Below, piece after piece: positions 55,122 to 64,000 of a DNA stretch of 64,000 nt (the first letter of the stretch is position 1; the number at the start of each line of letters is the position of its first letter). The notes below the pieces were generated by a model. That model did no database searches, was not told the DNA's origin, and worked only from the letters and a program-made list of their open reading frames with translations. Source of the stretch: Pseudomonas sp. 31-12 (GTDB lineage: Bacteria; Pseudomonadota; Gammaproteobacteria; Pseudomonadales; Pseudomonadaceae); NCBI RefSeq assembly GCF_003151075.1, contig NZ_CP029482.1, forward strand, positions 1,426,001 to 1,490,000. Reading direction: 5' to 3'. The position numbers were made by a program, and so were the translations under genes.

Positions 55122-55234
55122 TATTTTGCAACTCCTGGGGAAACCTGAGTTGGCGTGTGTGCTGTATTTGCAAAGTGACAGAGGGCGTCGAAGTCTTTGG
55201 GCGCTGTTATAGAAAAAGTTACGCTGTAATCCAT
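55121..55234 (-). CDS. Candidate 37-residue small protein coupled to the protease
   Basis: An ATG at 55234 opens a frame of 37 codons beginning MDYSVTFSITAPKDFDALCH and ending at TAA, whose last base is the first base of the downstream protease ATG (TAATG). AAGGAAG, a strong Shine-Dalgarno, lies eight bases upstream. It is too short for usual predictors. No membrane segment; one cysteine. It may be a translational-coupling leader, a small partner or an inhibitor; none is shown. Confidence 0.5.
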   Translation of the reverse strand: MDYSVTFSITAPKDFDALCHFANTAHTPTQVSPGVAK

Positions 55235-55263
55235 GGTCTAACTTCCTTGTTTGATTAATAGGG

Positions 55264-55473
55264 GTGCGGCTTTTTACGGAAGTAGAATTTAGTATTGGTG
55301 ACAGGTTTAGTAAAGTGGAAAACTTGCGGGTGTGTTACTTGGTGTTGTTAGAATTGTCGGGTATTGCACTCGACAAACAATATGGCTTTGTAAACGCTGT
55401 AGTGTCTTATGATGGAGTAGAGCTGGTTGTATTGAAGTCGGATCTGGTCATACAAGTTGCCGTGCCAGATTGA
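55264..55473 (+). CDS. Doubtful small ORF in a low-GC stretch
   Basis: A 69-codon frame from GTG at 55264 in an AT-richer interval: MRLFTEVEFSIGDRFSKVEN, ending VVSYDGVELVVLKSDLVIQV. The amino-acid sequence looks protein-like, but AGGGG abuts the GTG so the ribosome site is poorly placed. It is opposite to the flanking genes. It could be a remnant of a transferred gene. A hairpin CGTGCCAG / CTGGCACG (55461-55481) overlaps its end. Confidence 0.3.
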   Translation: MRLFTEVEFSIGDRFSKVENLRVCYLVLLELSGIALDKQYGFVNAVVSYDGVELVVLKSDLVIQVAVPD

Positions 55474-55491
55474 CTGGCACGGCTTCATGGA

Positions 55492-56691
55492 TTACTGCTT
55501 GCGGGTAATAAACGCGCGAATACGTTCGGCGGCTTCCACGCATTCCGCCAGAGGCGCGACCAGCGCCATCCGCACCCGACCGGCGCCTGGGTTGACGCCA
55601 TCCACCTCACGGGACAGGTAAGAACCCGGCACTACCGTCACATGTTCTTCAACAAACAGATCACGGCAAAACGCTTCGTCGTCGCCTTCAACATTCGGCC
55701 ACAAGTAAAAACCGCCGTCTGGACGCTGCACGTCCATCACTGGACCGAGGATCTCCAGCACCGCATCGTACTTCTCGCGGTACAGCGCTCGGTTGGCGCG
55801 TACATGCACTTCGTCATTCCACGCGGCGACGCTGGCCAGTTGGGTCTGAACCGGCATGGCGCAGCCGTGGTAGGTGCGATAGAGCAGGAAACCTTTGAGG
55901 ATGTCGGCATCACCGGCGACAAATCCTGAGCGCAGGCCTGGCAGATTGGAGCGCTTGGACAAGCTGTGGAACACCACGCAGCGCTTGAAGTCCTTGCGGC
56001 CCAGTTCCACGCAGGCACTGAGCAGACCGGCCGGCGGGGTCTGTTCGTCGAAGTACAGTTCGCTGTAGCACTCGTCGGCGGCAATCACGAAGTCGTATTC
56101 GTCAGCCAAGGCGATCAGCTTCTTCAGGGTGTCGACTGGAATCAGCGCGCCGGTCGGGTTGCCTGGTGAGCACAGGAACAGGATCTGGCAGCGTTTCCAG
56201 ATGTCTGGCGAAACAGCGTCGAAATCCGGGTTGAAGCCGTTTTCGTCCAGGCATGGCAGGTAATGCGGCTTGGCCCCGGCGAGGAACGCTGCGCCTTCGT
56301 AGATCTGATAGAACGGGTTCGGGCTAACCACCAGGGCGTCTTCGCCACGGTTGACCACGGTCTGGGTGAAGGCAAACAGCGCTTCGCGGGTGCCGTTGAC
56401 CGGCAGCACGTTGCGCGCCGGGTCAAGCCAGCCGGTCGGAACGTTGAAGCGGCGTTCGCACCATGCAGCGATGGCTTCACGCAAAGCCGGGATGCCGAGA
56501 GTGGTCGGGTACACGGCCATCTGATCCAGATTGCTTGCCAGGGCTTCGGCGACGAAGCTTGGCGAACGGTGCTTCGGCTCGCCAATGGACAGCGCGATGG
56601 CGCGCTTGTCCGGGTTTGGCGTGACGCTGCCGAGCAGGGCGCGGAGCTTCTCGAAGGGGTAGGGCTGCAACTGGTTCAGAGCGTTGTTCAT
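55492..56691 (-). CDS. dapC: Succinyldiaminopimelate transaminase DapC
   Basis: A 399-residue class I/II PLP aminotransferase. The PLP lysine lies in SLSKRSNLPGLRSG, with AADECYSELYFDE (aspartate to pyridine N) and CSPGNPTGALIP before it. The DapC branch is favoured by context: dapD and dapE are in the same window and glnD is directly upstream as in other Pseudomonas. The ATG at 56691 follows GAGG. An alanine or aspartate transaminase activity cannot be excluded by sequence alone. Confidence 0.88.
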   Translation of the reverse strand: MNNALNQLQPYPFEKLRALLGSVTPNPDKRAIALSIGEPKHRSPSFVAEALASNLDQMAVYPTTLGIPALREAIAAWCERRFNVPTGWLDPARNVLPVNGTREALFAFTQTVVNRGEDALVVSPNPFYQIYEGAAFLAGAKPHYLPCLDENGFNPDFDAVSPDIWKRCQILFLCSPGNPTGALIPVDTLKKLIALADEYDFVIAADECYSELYFDEQTPPAGLLSACVELGRKDFKRCVVFHSLSKRSNLPGLRSGFVAGDADILKGFLLYRTYHGCAMPVQTQLASVAAWNDEVHVRANRALYREKYDAVLEILGPVMDVQRPDGGFYLWPNVEGDDEAFCRDLFVEEHVTVVPGSYLSREVDGVNPGAGRVRMALVAPLAECVEAAERIRAFITRKQ

Positions 56692-56706
56692 GGGGGCCTC
56701 TTCTAA

Positions 56707-56768
56707 TGTGGGATCGAGCTTTTGTGGTGAGGGGATAAATTCCCTCACCACAAAAGCTCGATCCCACA
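56707..56768. repeat. 27-bp perfect palindrome between glnD and dapC
   Basis: Arms 56707-56733 and 56742-56768 (TGTGGGATCGAGCTTTTGTG type) are exact reverse complements around GATAAATT. It shares the TGTGGGA tip with REPs but has a different core. It ends 16 bases from the dapC start codon, so it lies in the dapC leader. Confidence 0.92.
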
Positions 56769-56784
56769 GGGAAAGTTGGTTAGT

Positions 56785-59487
56785 TCAAATACTCAAGCGT
56801 GACAATTTGATATCGGGTTCGTTACTGACAGTCAGCTGTTCAACGATCGCATCCTGCAAGCGGGTGCACAGCAACGGGTCGGACAGCGGATGGTTGTTCG
56901 CGTCGGTGATGAAGAACACGTCTTCCACGCGTTCGCCGAGGGTCGCAATCTTGGCGTTCTGCAGCGACAGGTCGAACTCGAGGAAGATCGTGCCGATTCG
57001 CGCCAGCAGCCCCGGGCGATCCGGCGCGCTGAGTTCCAGCACTGTCACCGGGCGCTGCGCGTCATTGTGGATCGTCACCTGTGGCGCAAACGCAAAATGC
57101 TTGAGCTGGCGCGGCACGCGGCGCTGGATGATGGTCGGGTAGTCGTCCGGATTGCGCAACGCTTCGGTCAGGCCTTCGCGGATCTGTTTGACCCGTGCCG
57201 GGTTATCGCCGATCGAGTCGCCGTCAGTGTCGAGCACGATGTAGGTGTCGAGGGTGAACTGGCTGCTGGAGGTGATGACCCGGGCGTCGTGAATGTTCAG
57301 GTTGAGCTGATCCATCGCGGCCACAGTCACGGCGAAGAAGTCATGCTGGTCAGGTGCGTAGATGAAAATCTGCGTACCGCCCTCGAATTCGCGCTGGGTG
57401 GTTTCCTTGATCAATACCAGCGGCCCGCCATCGGCTGGTTGCTGGAGGATCGCGTCACTGTGCCAGGCGACGTCGCCGGCGGTGTGACGCAGGAAATAGT
57501 CATCGCCCAATTGCGACCACAGCTGTTCGACATCGTCCGGATCGGTGCCGCCGCGCACCAGAATGTCCAGGGCGGCGCTTTGGGTCTGACGGATCTGCAT
57601 TTCGCGGTCCACCGGGTTTTCCAGGCCGCGGCGCAAGGCGCGCTTGGTCTCGGTGTAGAGCTGGCGCAGGAGGCTGGCACGCCAGGAGTTCCACAGCGTC
57701 GGGTTGGTGGCGTTGATATCGGCGACGGTCAGCACATACAGATAGTCGAGACGGGTTTCGTCGGCGACGGCCTGTGCAAAGTCGTGGATCACCTGCGGGT
57801 CGGACAAGTCCTTGCGCTGGGCGGTGGTCGACATCACCAGGTGGTTCTGCACCAGCCAGACGATCAGGCGGCTGTCCCACACCGGGAGCTGGTGGCGCTG
57901 GCAAAAGGCTTCGGCATCCACCGCACCGATTTCCGAGTGATCGCCATGCCGACCCTTGCCGATGTCGTGGTACAGCCCGGCCAGATAAATCAGCTCGGGT
58001 TTGGGTAGCTTGGCCATGAGCTTGCTGGCCAGCGGGAATTTTTCCGACACTTGCGTGTACTGCAACTTGCGCAGGTGCTTGATCAGATTCAGGGTGTGGG
58101 CGTCGACCGTATAAATGTGAAACAGGTCGTGCTGCATCTGCCCGACAATGAAGCCGAACTCCGGCAGATAACGCCCAAGGATGCCGTAGCGGTTCATTCG
58201 GCGCAGGTTGCGGTGGATGCCGATCCTGCACTTGAACAGCTCGATAAACAGACTGGTGTTGCGGATGTCATTGCGGAAATCGTCATCGATCAGGTGACGG
58301 TGTTCGCGCAGCAGACGAATGGTATCGGCGCGCACGCCTTTGATTTCCGGCTGCTGGGCCATCAGCACGAAGATCTCGAGCATGGCGAACGGCGTGCGGC
58401 GGAACACGTTGTCGTTGCGCGCTTCGATATAGCCATCGTGCAGCTGGAACCGCGAGTTGATCGGCTGCGGCGGCGCTTCGTCCTCCGGGGCGAGGATGAC
58501 TTCTTCGAAGTGCTGGATAATCAAGTCGCTGAGCTGGGCAATGCTCATGACCACCCGGTAATACTGCTGCATGAAGTTTTCGATGGCTTGCTTGGCGTCA
58601 TCGCCCTCGAAACCCAGCAGCCCGGCAATCGATCGCTGGTGGTCGAACAGCAGGCGGTCTTCGGAGCGCCCGGCGAGCATGTGCAGCGCGTATCGGACCT
58701 TCCACAAAAACTCCTGGGACGAGGCCAGCAGGGCGTTTTCGCTTTCGACCAGGAAGCCTTCACCGGCCAGGGCCCGCAGGTTCAGGGTGCCGTATTCGCG
58801 GCGGGCCACCCACAGAATCGTCTGAATATCCCGCAGGCCGCCAGGCGAGCCTTTGACGTTGGGTTCCAGGTTGTATTCGGTATCGTTGTATTTGTGGTGA
58901 CGGGCCTTTTGCTCGGCGCGCTTGGCCAGGAAAAAGTCCTTGCTCGGCCACATGTGCGCGGTACTGGTGACGTCGAGCATGCGCTGGCGCAAACGCTCGG
59001 GGCCGCAGATGGTACGGCTCTCCATAAGGTTGGTGACGACTGTCAGGTCGGCGCGGGCCTCGACGGCGCATTCGTCGACCGAGCGAACGCTCTGACCGAC
59101 TTCCAGGCCGATGTCCCACAACAACGTCAGAAAACGCTCGATGGAGTCACGGAAAACTTCGTGATCGGCGCTGTCCAGCAGGATCAGCAGGTCGATGTCG
59201 GAATAAGGGTGTAACTCGCCGCGACCGTAGCCGCCGACCGCGACCAGCGCGATGTCGGCGTCTTCGCTCCAGTTGAATTGCTCCCAGGCCTTTTGCAGGA
59301 TGTTATCGACGAACCAGGCGCGATCCTCGATCAGCCGGCGAATGTCCCGGCCGCTGCGAAAGCGCCCGTCGAGCACCTCGCGGGCCTGGCGGATCGCCTT
59401 CTTGAAGGCCGCGATCGGGCTTGCCTTCAAGGCCAGTTCAGCCTGGAACTGGCCGCGGTCGAAGAGTTCGGGATCCACCTGCGGCAT
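56785..59487 (-). CDS. glnD: [Protein-PII] uridylyltransferase / uridylyl-removing enzyme
   Basis: A 900-residue nitrogen sensor. Nucleotidyltransferase motif [17 protein letters not shown] (about 88-104), HD domain [18 protein letters not shown] (about 505-522) and two C-terminal ACT domains (about 705-790 and 815-890) binding glutamine. It uridylylates PII under nitrogen limitation and reverses this in glutamine excess. Full length; cotranscription with map upstream (50-base gap) is likely. Confidence 0.96.
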   Translation of the reverse strand: MPQVDPELFDRGQFQAELALKASPIAAFKKAIRQAREVLDGRFRSGRDIRRLIEDRAWFVDNILQKAWEQFNWSEDADIALVAVGGYGRGELHPYSDIDLLILLDSADHEVFRDSIERFLTLLWDIGLEVGQSVRSVDECAVEARADLTVVTNLMESRTICGPERLRQRMLDVTSTAHMWPSKDFFLAKRAEQKARHHKYNDTEYNLEPNVKGSPGGLRDIQTILWVARREYGTLNLRALAGEGFLVESENALLASSQEFLWKVRYALHMLAGRSEDRLLFDHQRSIAGLLGFEGDDAKQAIENFMQQYYRVVMSIAQLSDLIIQHFEEVILAPEDEAPPQPINSRFQLHDGYIEARNDNVFRRTPFAMLEIFVLMAQQPEIKGVRADTIRLLREHRHLIDDDFRNDIRNTSLFIELFKCRIGIHRNLRRMNRYGILGRYLPEFGFIVGQMQHDLFHIYTVDAHTLNLIKHLRKLQYTQVSEKFPLASKLMAKLPKPELIYLAGLYHDIGKGRHGDHSEIGAVDAEAFCQRHQLPVWDSRLIVWLVQNHLVMSTTAQRKDLSDPQVIHDFAQAVADETRLDYLYVLTVADINATNPTLWNSWRASLLRQLYTETKRALRRGLENPVDREMQIRQTQSAALDILVRGGTDPDDVEQLWSQLGDDYFLRHTAGDVAWHSDAILQQPADGGPLVLIKETTQREFEGGTQIFIYAPDQHDFFAVTVAAMDQLNLNIHDARVITSSSQFTLDTYIVLDTDGDSIGDNPARVKQIREGLTEALRNPDDYPTIIQRRVPRQLKHFAFAPQVTIHNDAQRPVTVLELSAPDRPGLLARIGTIFLEFDLSLQNAKIATLGERVEDVFFITDANNHPLSDPLLCTRLQDAIVEQLTVSNEPDIKLSRLSI

Positions 59488-59537
59488 CGATTGGCTTTCC
59501 TATCTATCTATAAGGCTGGGAGCTGCCTGGGGGCGGA

Positions 59538-60320
59538 TCAGGCCGAAACGCGCGGGATGGTGTCATCGGCGCGCAGGGTGAAGATCTCGTAACCGGTGTC
59601 TGTCACCAGCAGGGTGTGTTCCCACTGGGCCGACAATTTGCGGTCCTTGGTGATCGCGGTCCAACCGTCGCCCAAGACCTTGGTGTCAGCCTTGCCCTGG
59701 TTGATCATCGGCTCGATGGTGAAAGTCATGCCTGCTTTCAGTTCCATGCCGGTGCCGGCGCGGCCGTAGTGCAGGATCTGCGGCTCTTCGTGGAATACCT
59801 TGCCGATACCGTGACCGCAGAACTCACGAACCACCGAGAAACCGTTCTTTTCAGCGTGTTTCTGGATGATTTCACCGATGTCGCCCAAGCGGCAGCCGGG
59901 TTTGACGATCTCGATGGCCTTGTACATGCATTCCTGAGTCACCTGCGACAGGCGCTCGGCCCAGACCGGCACAGTGCCGACGTGGAACATGCGGCTGGTG
60001 TCGCCGTGGAAACCGTCCTTGATGACGGTGACGTCGATGTTCAGGGTGTCGCCATCCTTCAGCGGCTTCTCGTTCGGGATGCCATGGCAGACCACGTGGT
60101 TGATCGAGGTGCAGATCGACTTCGGGTAGCCTTTGTAGTTGAGCGGGGCGGGGATGGCTTTCTGCTCGTTGACGATGTAGTCGTGGCAGATGCGGTCCAG
60201 TTCTTCGGTGGTGATCCCCGGCTTGACATGTTCGGCAATCATTTCCAGCACATCGGCGGCCAGTTTGCCGGCGACACGCATCTTTGCGATGTCCTCGGGG
60301 GTTTTGAGGGTGACGGTCAT
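59538..60320 (-). CDS. map: Methionine aminopeptidase, type I
   Basis: A 260-residue enzyme removing initiator methionine. Metal ligands appear in HVVCHGIPNE, NIDVTVIKDGFHGDTSRMF, GHGIGKVFHEEP and the glutamates in FTIEPMINQGK. Length fits MAP type Ia. It is divergent from rpsB with a 373-base shared upstream region, the standard gammaproteobacterial arrangement. Confidence 0.96.
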   Translation of the reverse strand: MTVTLKTPEDIAKMRVAGKLAADVLEMIAEHVKPGITTEELDRICHDYIVNEQKAIPAPLNYKGYPKSICTSINHVVCHGIPNEKPLKDGDTLNIDVTVIKDGFHGDTSRMFHVGTVPVWAERLSQVTQECMYKAIEIVKPGCRLGDIGEIIQKHAEKNGFSVVREFCGHGIGKVFHEEPQILHYGRAGTGMELKAGMTFTIEPMINQGKADTKVLGDGWTAITKDRKLSAQWEHTLLVTDTGYEIFTLRADDTIPRVSA

Positions 60321-60548
60321 ACAGGCTCTCTCTGCGCTCGATGGCGCTTGCTAAAACGAAATGGGCATTGCGCGTTCGATCTTCGCGGCCCTGAAAAACG
60401 CGATTCTAACAGACGATCAGCGCAAATCTGAGCCTCTGTGCATCGCTTCTCTCTATAGATTGGCGCATTCTTGGGCGATTCCAAGGGCCCTGTTGAAGTC
60501 ACGCACCAGGAATCGAGAATCCGGGTTCCGTTTTTGCAAGCCTTGTGA

Positions 60549-60693
60549 TATAAAATGCGCCGCTTTCCGGGGATACCCCGAAAGGCTTAAATCCACACAC
60601 GTGTCGACACGATGACCTGGGTGCCTTCAGCTGATGCTGCTGGTTGGTCATTGGGATACGTGGAGGCCAAACCCGACTTATTAAGGAACTATC
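60549..60693 (+). promoter_or_regulatory. rpsB promoter and structured leader
   Basis: TATAAA (60549-60554) lies 17 bases after a weak TTCCGT -35 candidate. The transcript would start near 60560 and carry a hairpin CTTTCCGGGG / CCCCGAAAG (60563-60584) and a long 5' UTR to ATG 60694. S2 represses its own rpsB-tsf leader in gammaproteobacteria, so this UTR is the likely operator. The map-proximal part (60321-60548) shows no gene. Confidence 0.55.
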
Positions 60694-61431
60694 ATGTCCC
60701 AAGTCAACATGCGCGATATGCTGAAGGCCGGTGTGCACTTCGGTCACCAGACCCGTTACTGGAACCCGAAAATGGGTAAGTACATTTTCGGCGCGCGTAA
60801 CAAGATCCACATTATCAACCTTGAAAAAACCCTGCCAATGTTCAACGAAGCTCTGACTTTCGTAGAGCGTCTGGCCCAGGGCAAAAACAAGATTCTGTTC
60901 GTCGGCACCAAGCGTTCCGCTGGCAAGATCGTTGCTGAAGAAGCAGCACGTTGCGGTTCGCCGTACGTCGATCACCGCTGGTTGGGCGGCATGCTGACCA
61001 ACTTCAAAACCATCCGTGCTTCCATCAAGCGTCTGCGTGACCTTGAAGTGCAAGCCGAAGACGGTACTTTCGCCAAGCTGACCAAGAAAGAAGCGCTGAT
61101 GCGCACTCGCGATCTTGAGAAGCTCGATCGTTCCCTGGGTGGTATCAAGGACATGGGCGGTCTGCCAGACGCTTTGTTCGTTATCGACGTTGATCACGAG
61201 CGCATCGCGATCACCGAAGCCAACAAGCTGGGTATCCCGGTTATCGGCGTAGTCGATACCAACAGCAGCCCGGAAGGCGTTGACTACATCATCCCAGGCA
61301 ACGATGACGCAATCCGCGCTATCCAGTTGTACATGGGTTCGATGGCTGACGCAGTCATCCGCGGTCGCAACCACGTTGCTGGCGGCACCGAGCAGTTCGT
61401 TGAAGAAGCTCCGGCAGCTGCAGCTGAGTAA
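60694..61431 (+). CDS. rpsB: 30S ribosomal protein S2
   Basis: A 245-residue S2. It opens [20 protein letters not shown] and carries [14 protein letters not shown] and [20 protein letters not shown], family signatures. AAGGA precedes the ATG. First gene of rpsB-tsf-pyrH-frr. A strong attenuator-like hairpin follows before tsf. Confidence 0.98.
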   Translation: MSQVNMRDMLKAGVHFGHQTRYWNPKMGKYIFGARNKIHIINLEKTLPMFNEALTFVERLAQGKNKILFVGTKRSAGKIVAEEAARCGSPYVDHRWLGGMLTNFKTIRASIKRLRDLEVQAEDGTFAKLTKKEALMRTRDLEKLDRSLGGIKDMGGLPDALFVIDVDHERIAITEANKLGIPVIGVVDTNSSPEGVDYIIPGNDDAIRAIQLYMGSMADAVIRGRNHVAGGTEQFVEEAPAAAAE

Positions 61432-61457
61432 TTGACGCCCTGGCGTTGACTCAGTAA

Positions 61458-61486
61458 GCAAAAAGGGGGCTTGGCCCCCTTTTTGC
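61458..61486 (+). terminator. Hairpin between rpsB and tsf
   Basis: GCAAAAAGGGGGC (61458-61470) pairs perfectly with GCCCCCTTTTTGC (61474-61486) around TTG. The run of T is inside the stem, so it probably lowers, not abolishes, read-through to tsf. Confidence 0.85.
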
Positions 61487-61622
61487 CACCTCGAAAACCG
61501 TTTGTGAGCAGCGCAGCTACAGCCTTTGTAACGTGCAGCCGCTAACAAGTGGGGTCGGGAAGAATTGATCGCCCGTTCGATCGGGTGGAATGGTTGAAAA
61601 CCTATCCAAGAGGAATTTTAAA

Positions 61623-62486
61623 ATGGCAGAGATTACTGCAGCGTTGGTTAAAGAACTGCGTGAGCGTACTGGCGAAGGCATGATGGACTGCAAAAAGGCC
61701 TTGACCAAGGCCGGCGGCGACATCGAAAAAGCCATTGATGATATGCGTGCTTCGGGCGCCATCAAGGCTGCCAAGAAAGCAGGCAACGTAGCTGCTGAAG
61801 GCGCGATCGCTCTGAAAGAAGACGGTAAATCCGCCGTTCTGCTGGAAGTGAACTCGCAGACCGACTTCCTGGCTCTGCAGGACGACTTCAAGGCATTCGT
61901 TGCTTCCAGCGTTGAAAAAGCATTCGCTGACAAGCTGACTGATGTTGCTCCGCTGATCGAAGCACAAGAAGCTGATCGCCTGGTTCTGGTCGGCAAGGTT
62001 GGCGAAAACGTCAACATCCGTCGCCTGGCTCGCGTTGAAGGTGATGTTGTTGGTGGTTACCTGCACGGCAACAAGATCGGTGTTGCAGTTGTCCTGAAAG
62101 GCGGCAACGTTGAGCTGGCCAAGGACATCGCTATGCACGTAGCGGCCACCAACCCTGAATTCCTGCTGCCATCGGAAGTTTCCGCTGAAGCGGTCGAGCG
62201 CGAGAAAGGCGTGTTCCTGACCCTCAACGCTGACAAGATCGCCGGCAAGCCGGAAAACATCGTTGAAAACATGGTCAAAGGCCGTATCAGCAAGTTCCTG
62301 GCTGAAGCGAGCCTGGTTGAGCAGGCGTTCGTCAAGAACCCTGAAATCAAGGTTGGCGAACTGGCCAAGAAAGCCGGTGCAGAAATCGTTTCTTTCACCT
62401 ACTTCAAGGTAGGCGAAGGCATCGAGAAGCCGGTCGACAACTTCGCTGAAGAAGTTGCTGCCCAGCTGGCTGCCGCCAAGCAATAA
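61623..62486 (+). CDS. tsf: Elongation factor Ts
   Basis: A 287-residue guanine-nucleotide exchange factor for EF-Tu. TGEGMMDCKKAL and NSQTDFLALQ are family signatures in the N-terminal half. The start MAEITAALV at 61623 follows AAGAGGAA; an ATG 11 codons upstream lies before this site and is rejected. Confidence 0.98.
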   Translation: MAEITAALVKELRERTGEGMMDCKKALTKAGGDIEKAIDDMRASGAIKAAKKAGNVAAEGAIALKEDGKSAVLLEVNSQTDFLALQDDFKAFVASSVEKAFADKLTDVAPLIEAQEADRLVLVGKVGENVNIRRLARVEGDVVGGYLHGNKIGVAVVLKGGNVELAKDIAMHVAATNPEFLLPSEVSAEAVEREKGVFLTLNADKIAGKPENIVENMVKGRISKFLAEASLVEQAFVKNPEIKVGELAKKAGAEIVSFTYFKVGEGIEKPVDNFAEEVAAQLAAAKQ

Positions 62487-62508
62487 GACGGTTTTTAACT
62501 GTCGCCCT

Positions 62509-62543
62509 GAAGAGGCTGCCCGCTAACGCGCGCAGCCTCTTTT
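62509..62543 (+). terminator. Terminator after tsf
   Basis: AAGAGGCTGC (62510-62519) pairs with GCAGCCTCTTTT (62532-62543) around a GC-rich loop, followed by C/T. It separates rpsB-tsf from pyrH-frr. Confidence 0.8.
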
Positions 62544-62694
62544 CAGATGGGGCACCAATTTTTATTGGTTTCCCTTTGGAACTGGCTTACAAAGCCATGT
62601 TCCGATGGCGCTGAAGCAGCGCCAAGCTAGAGTGAACGCCAGCTGTAAACAGCTCGCAAAGAATTTTTAAAATACGCCGCAGGAGAGATTCGCA

Positions 62695-63438
62695 ATGGCT
62701 CAGCAGGGCAGTGGTTATCAGGCTCGCTATAAACGCATTCTACTCAAGCTTAGCGGCGAGGCCCTGATGGGCTCGGAAGAGTTCGGGATCGATCCGAAAG
62801 TTCTGGATCGCATGGCGCTTGAAGTCGGCCAACTGGTCGGCATCGGTGTTCAGGTCGGTCTGGTGATCGGCGGTGGCAACCTGTTCCGCGGTGCAGCGCT
62901 GAGCGCGGCCGGCATGGATCGGGTAACTGGCGACCACATGGGCATGCTGGCCACTGTGATGAACGCCTTGGCGATGCGCGATGCGCTGGAACGTGCCAAT
63001 ATCTCGGCCATCGTGATGTCGGCCATTTCCATGGTGGGCGTGACCGATCATTACGATCGCCGCAAAGCCATGCGTCACCTGAACGCCAAGGAAGTGGTGA
63101 TTTTCGCGGCCGGTACCGGTAATCCGTTCTTCACTACGGATTCGGCAGCCTGCTTGCGAGCGATCGAAATCGATGCCGATGTCGTGCTCAAGGCGACCAA
63201 GGTCGATGGCGTCTACACCGCTGACCCATTCAAAGACCCGCATGCCGAGAAGTTCGATCATCTGACTTACGATGAAGTGCTGGATCGCAAGCTGGGCGTG
63301 ATGGATCTGACGGCCATTTGCCTGTGCCGCGACCACAAGATGCCGTTGCGTGTCTTTAACATGAACAAGCCCGGCGCCCTGCTGAACATCGTGCATGGCG
63401 GCGCTGAAGGGACCCTGATCGAGGAAGGCCAACAATGA
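62695..63438 (+). CDS. pyrH: Uridylate kinase
   Basis: A 247-residue bacterial UMP kinase of the amino-acid kinase fold. [11 protein letters not shown] at the N-terminus, GGGNLFRG (about 62-69) and [15 protein letters not shown] (about 138-152) are conserved. It makes UDP from UMP. GGAGAG precedes the ATG; its stop overlaps frr (ATGA). Confidence 0.97.
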   Translation: MAQQGSGYQARYKRILLKLSGEALMGSEEFGIDPKVLDRMALEVGQLVGIGVQVGLVIGGGNLFRGAALSAAGMDRVTGDHMGMLATVMNALAMRDALERANISAIVMSAISMVGVTDHYDRRKAMRHLNAKEVVIFAAGTGNPFFTTDSAACLRAIEIDADVVLKATKVDGVYTADPFKDPHAEKFDHLTYDEVLDRKLGVMDLTAICLCRDHKMPLRVFNMNKPGALLNIVHGGAEGTLIEEGQQ

Positions 63439-63992
63439 TCAATGAAATCAAGAAAGACGCTCAAGAGCGCATGAAGAAATCCGTGGAATCGCTGCTGCAC
63501 AACTTCGGCCGTATTCGTACCGGCCAGGCGCACCCAAGCATTCTTGAAGGTGTGATGGTGCCGTATTACGGTTCCGACACCCCGATCAAGCAAGTGGCGA
63601 ACATCACCGTCAAAGACGCCCGTACCCTGCAAGTTGTTGCCTTTGAGCGCAACATGCTCGGTGCCGTCGACAAAGCCATTGGTAGCGCGGGTCTGAACCT
63701 CAACCCGACCAACCTGGGTGAGTTGCTGCTGATCTCCATGCCGGCCCTGACTGAAGAAACCCGCAAGGGCTTCACCAAGCAGGCTCGCGATGTCGCTGAA
63801 GATGCCCGTGTTGCCGTGCGCAACATCCGTCGCGATGCCAACAGCTCGCTGAAGGATCTGGTCAAGGAAAAAGAAATCAGCGAAGACGAAGAGCGTCGCG
63901 CCACTGGCGAGATCGACGATTTGACCAAGAAGTACGTGGCTGAAATCGACTCGCATCTGGCACAGAAAGAAAAAGACCTGATGGCCGTATAA
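63435..63992 (+). CDS. frr: Ribosome recycling factor
   Basis: A 185-residue RRF that splits post-termination ribosomes with EF-G. The three-helix bundle N-terminus ([20 protein letters not shown]) and C-terminal [18 protein letters not shown] are typical. It overlaps pyrH by four bases. The window ends eight bases after its stop. Confidence 0.98.
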   Translation: MINEIKKDAQERMKKSVESLLHNFGRIRTGQAHPSILEGVMVPYYGSDTPIKQVANITVKDARTLQVVAFERNMLGAVDKAIGSAGLNLNPTNLGELLLISMPALTEETRKGFTKQARDVAEDARVAVRNIRRDANSSLKDLVKEKEISEDEERRATGEIDDLTKKYVAEIDSHLAQKEKDLMAV

Positions 63993-64000
63993 GGGTCGCG

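Noticed and set aside
55461..55481. Hairpin CGTGCCAG/CTGGCACG as a terminator
   Set aside because: No T-run on either strand; left unassigned.

Overview
The window is a chromosomal segment of a fluorescent-group Pseudomonas. The evidence is GC-rich coding sequence, a complete wspABCDEFR operon, many Pseudomonas-type REP palindromes (the GTGGGAGC...GCTCCCAC class), and a gene order that I recall closely following the P. aeruginosa PA3708-PA3653 region (wsp, prfB, lysS, lptF, ppc, adk, tsaB, rsmJ, mexJK-like, plsB, dapD, dapC, glnD, map, rpsB, tsf, pyrH, frr). No tRNA, rRNA, CRISPR array, transposase or prophage structural gene was seen.

Layout. 1-4.0 kb (minus strand): an E. coli ydcSTUV-ydcW-like polyamine/GABA-aldehyde cluster. 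It holds the first codons of the ABC ATPase, the binding protein and the aldehyde dehydrogenase, with a LysR regulator at its head. 4.2-4.9 kb: a YebE-like protein. 5.2-13.7 kb: the Wsp surface-sensing pathway, from the WspA receptor through the WspE kinase to the WspR diguanylate cyclase. 14-17.5 kb: prfB with its programmed +1 frameshift, lysS and a TetR regulator. 17.6-23.1 kb: envelope and lipoprotein genes, including lptF and a DUF4398 partner. 23.3-29.9 kb: ppc, adk, tsaB and small conserved genes. 29.9-37.2 kb: an extensin-like LAS peptidase, a tandem-repeat protein, rsmJ and a TetR/RND efflux cluster resembling mexL-mexJK.

37.2-40.6 kb is the first accessory-looking stretch. It holds REPs, a C4-antisense-like structured leader whose hairpin loop is complementary to the Shine-Dalgarno of the following DUF6124 gene (itself interrupted by a one-base frameshift in a C tract), a DUF4197 gene and three YbaY-type beta-sandwich paralogues. 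40.6-52.8 kb is housekeeping: plsB, a cold-shock protein, rlmA, dapE, an NdvB-type beta-glucan synthase with a fused GH17 domain, tcdA, csdE-csdA and dapD. 52.8-55.5 kb is the second accessory stretch: arsC-like, then two tandem signal-less astacin-type zinc proteases preceded by a 37-codon ORF whose stop overlaps the start of the first-transcribed protease. 55.5-64 kb returns to the core: dapC, glnD and map on minus, and rpsB-tsf-pyrH-frr on plus.

The most interesting items are the C4-like leader with its loop-to-SD complementarity, the astacin pair with its small coupled ORF, the YbaY paralogue cluster, a 43-bp perfect nested palindrome formed by two REP classes, and a conserved-looking protein with an internal 42-residue duplication.
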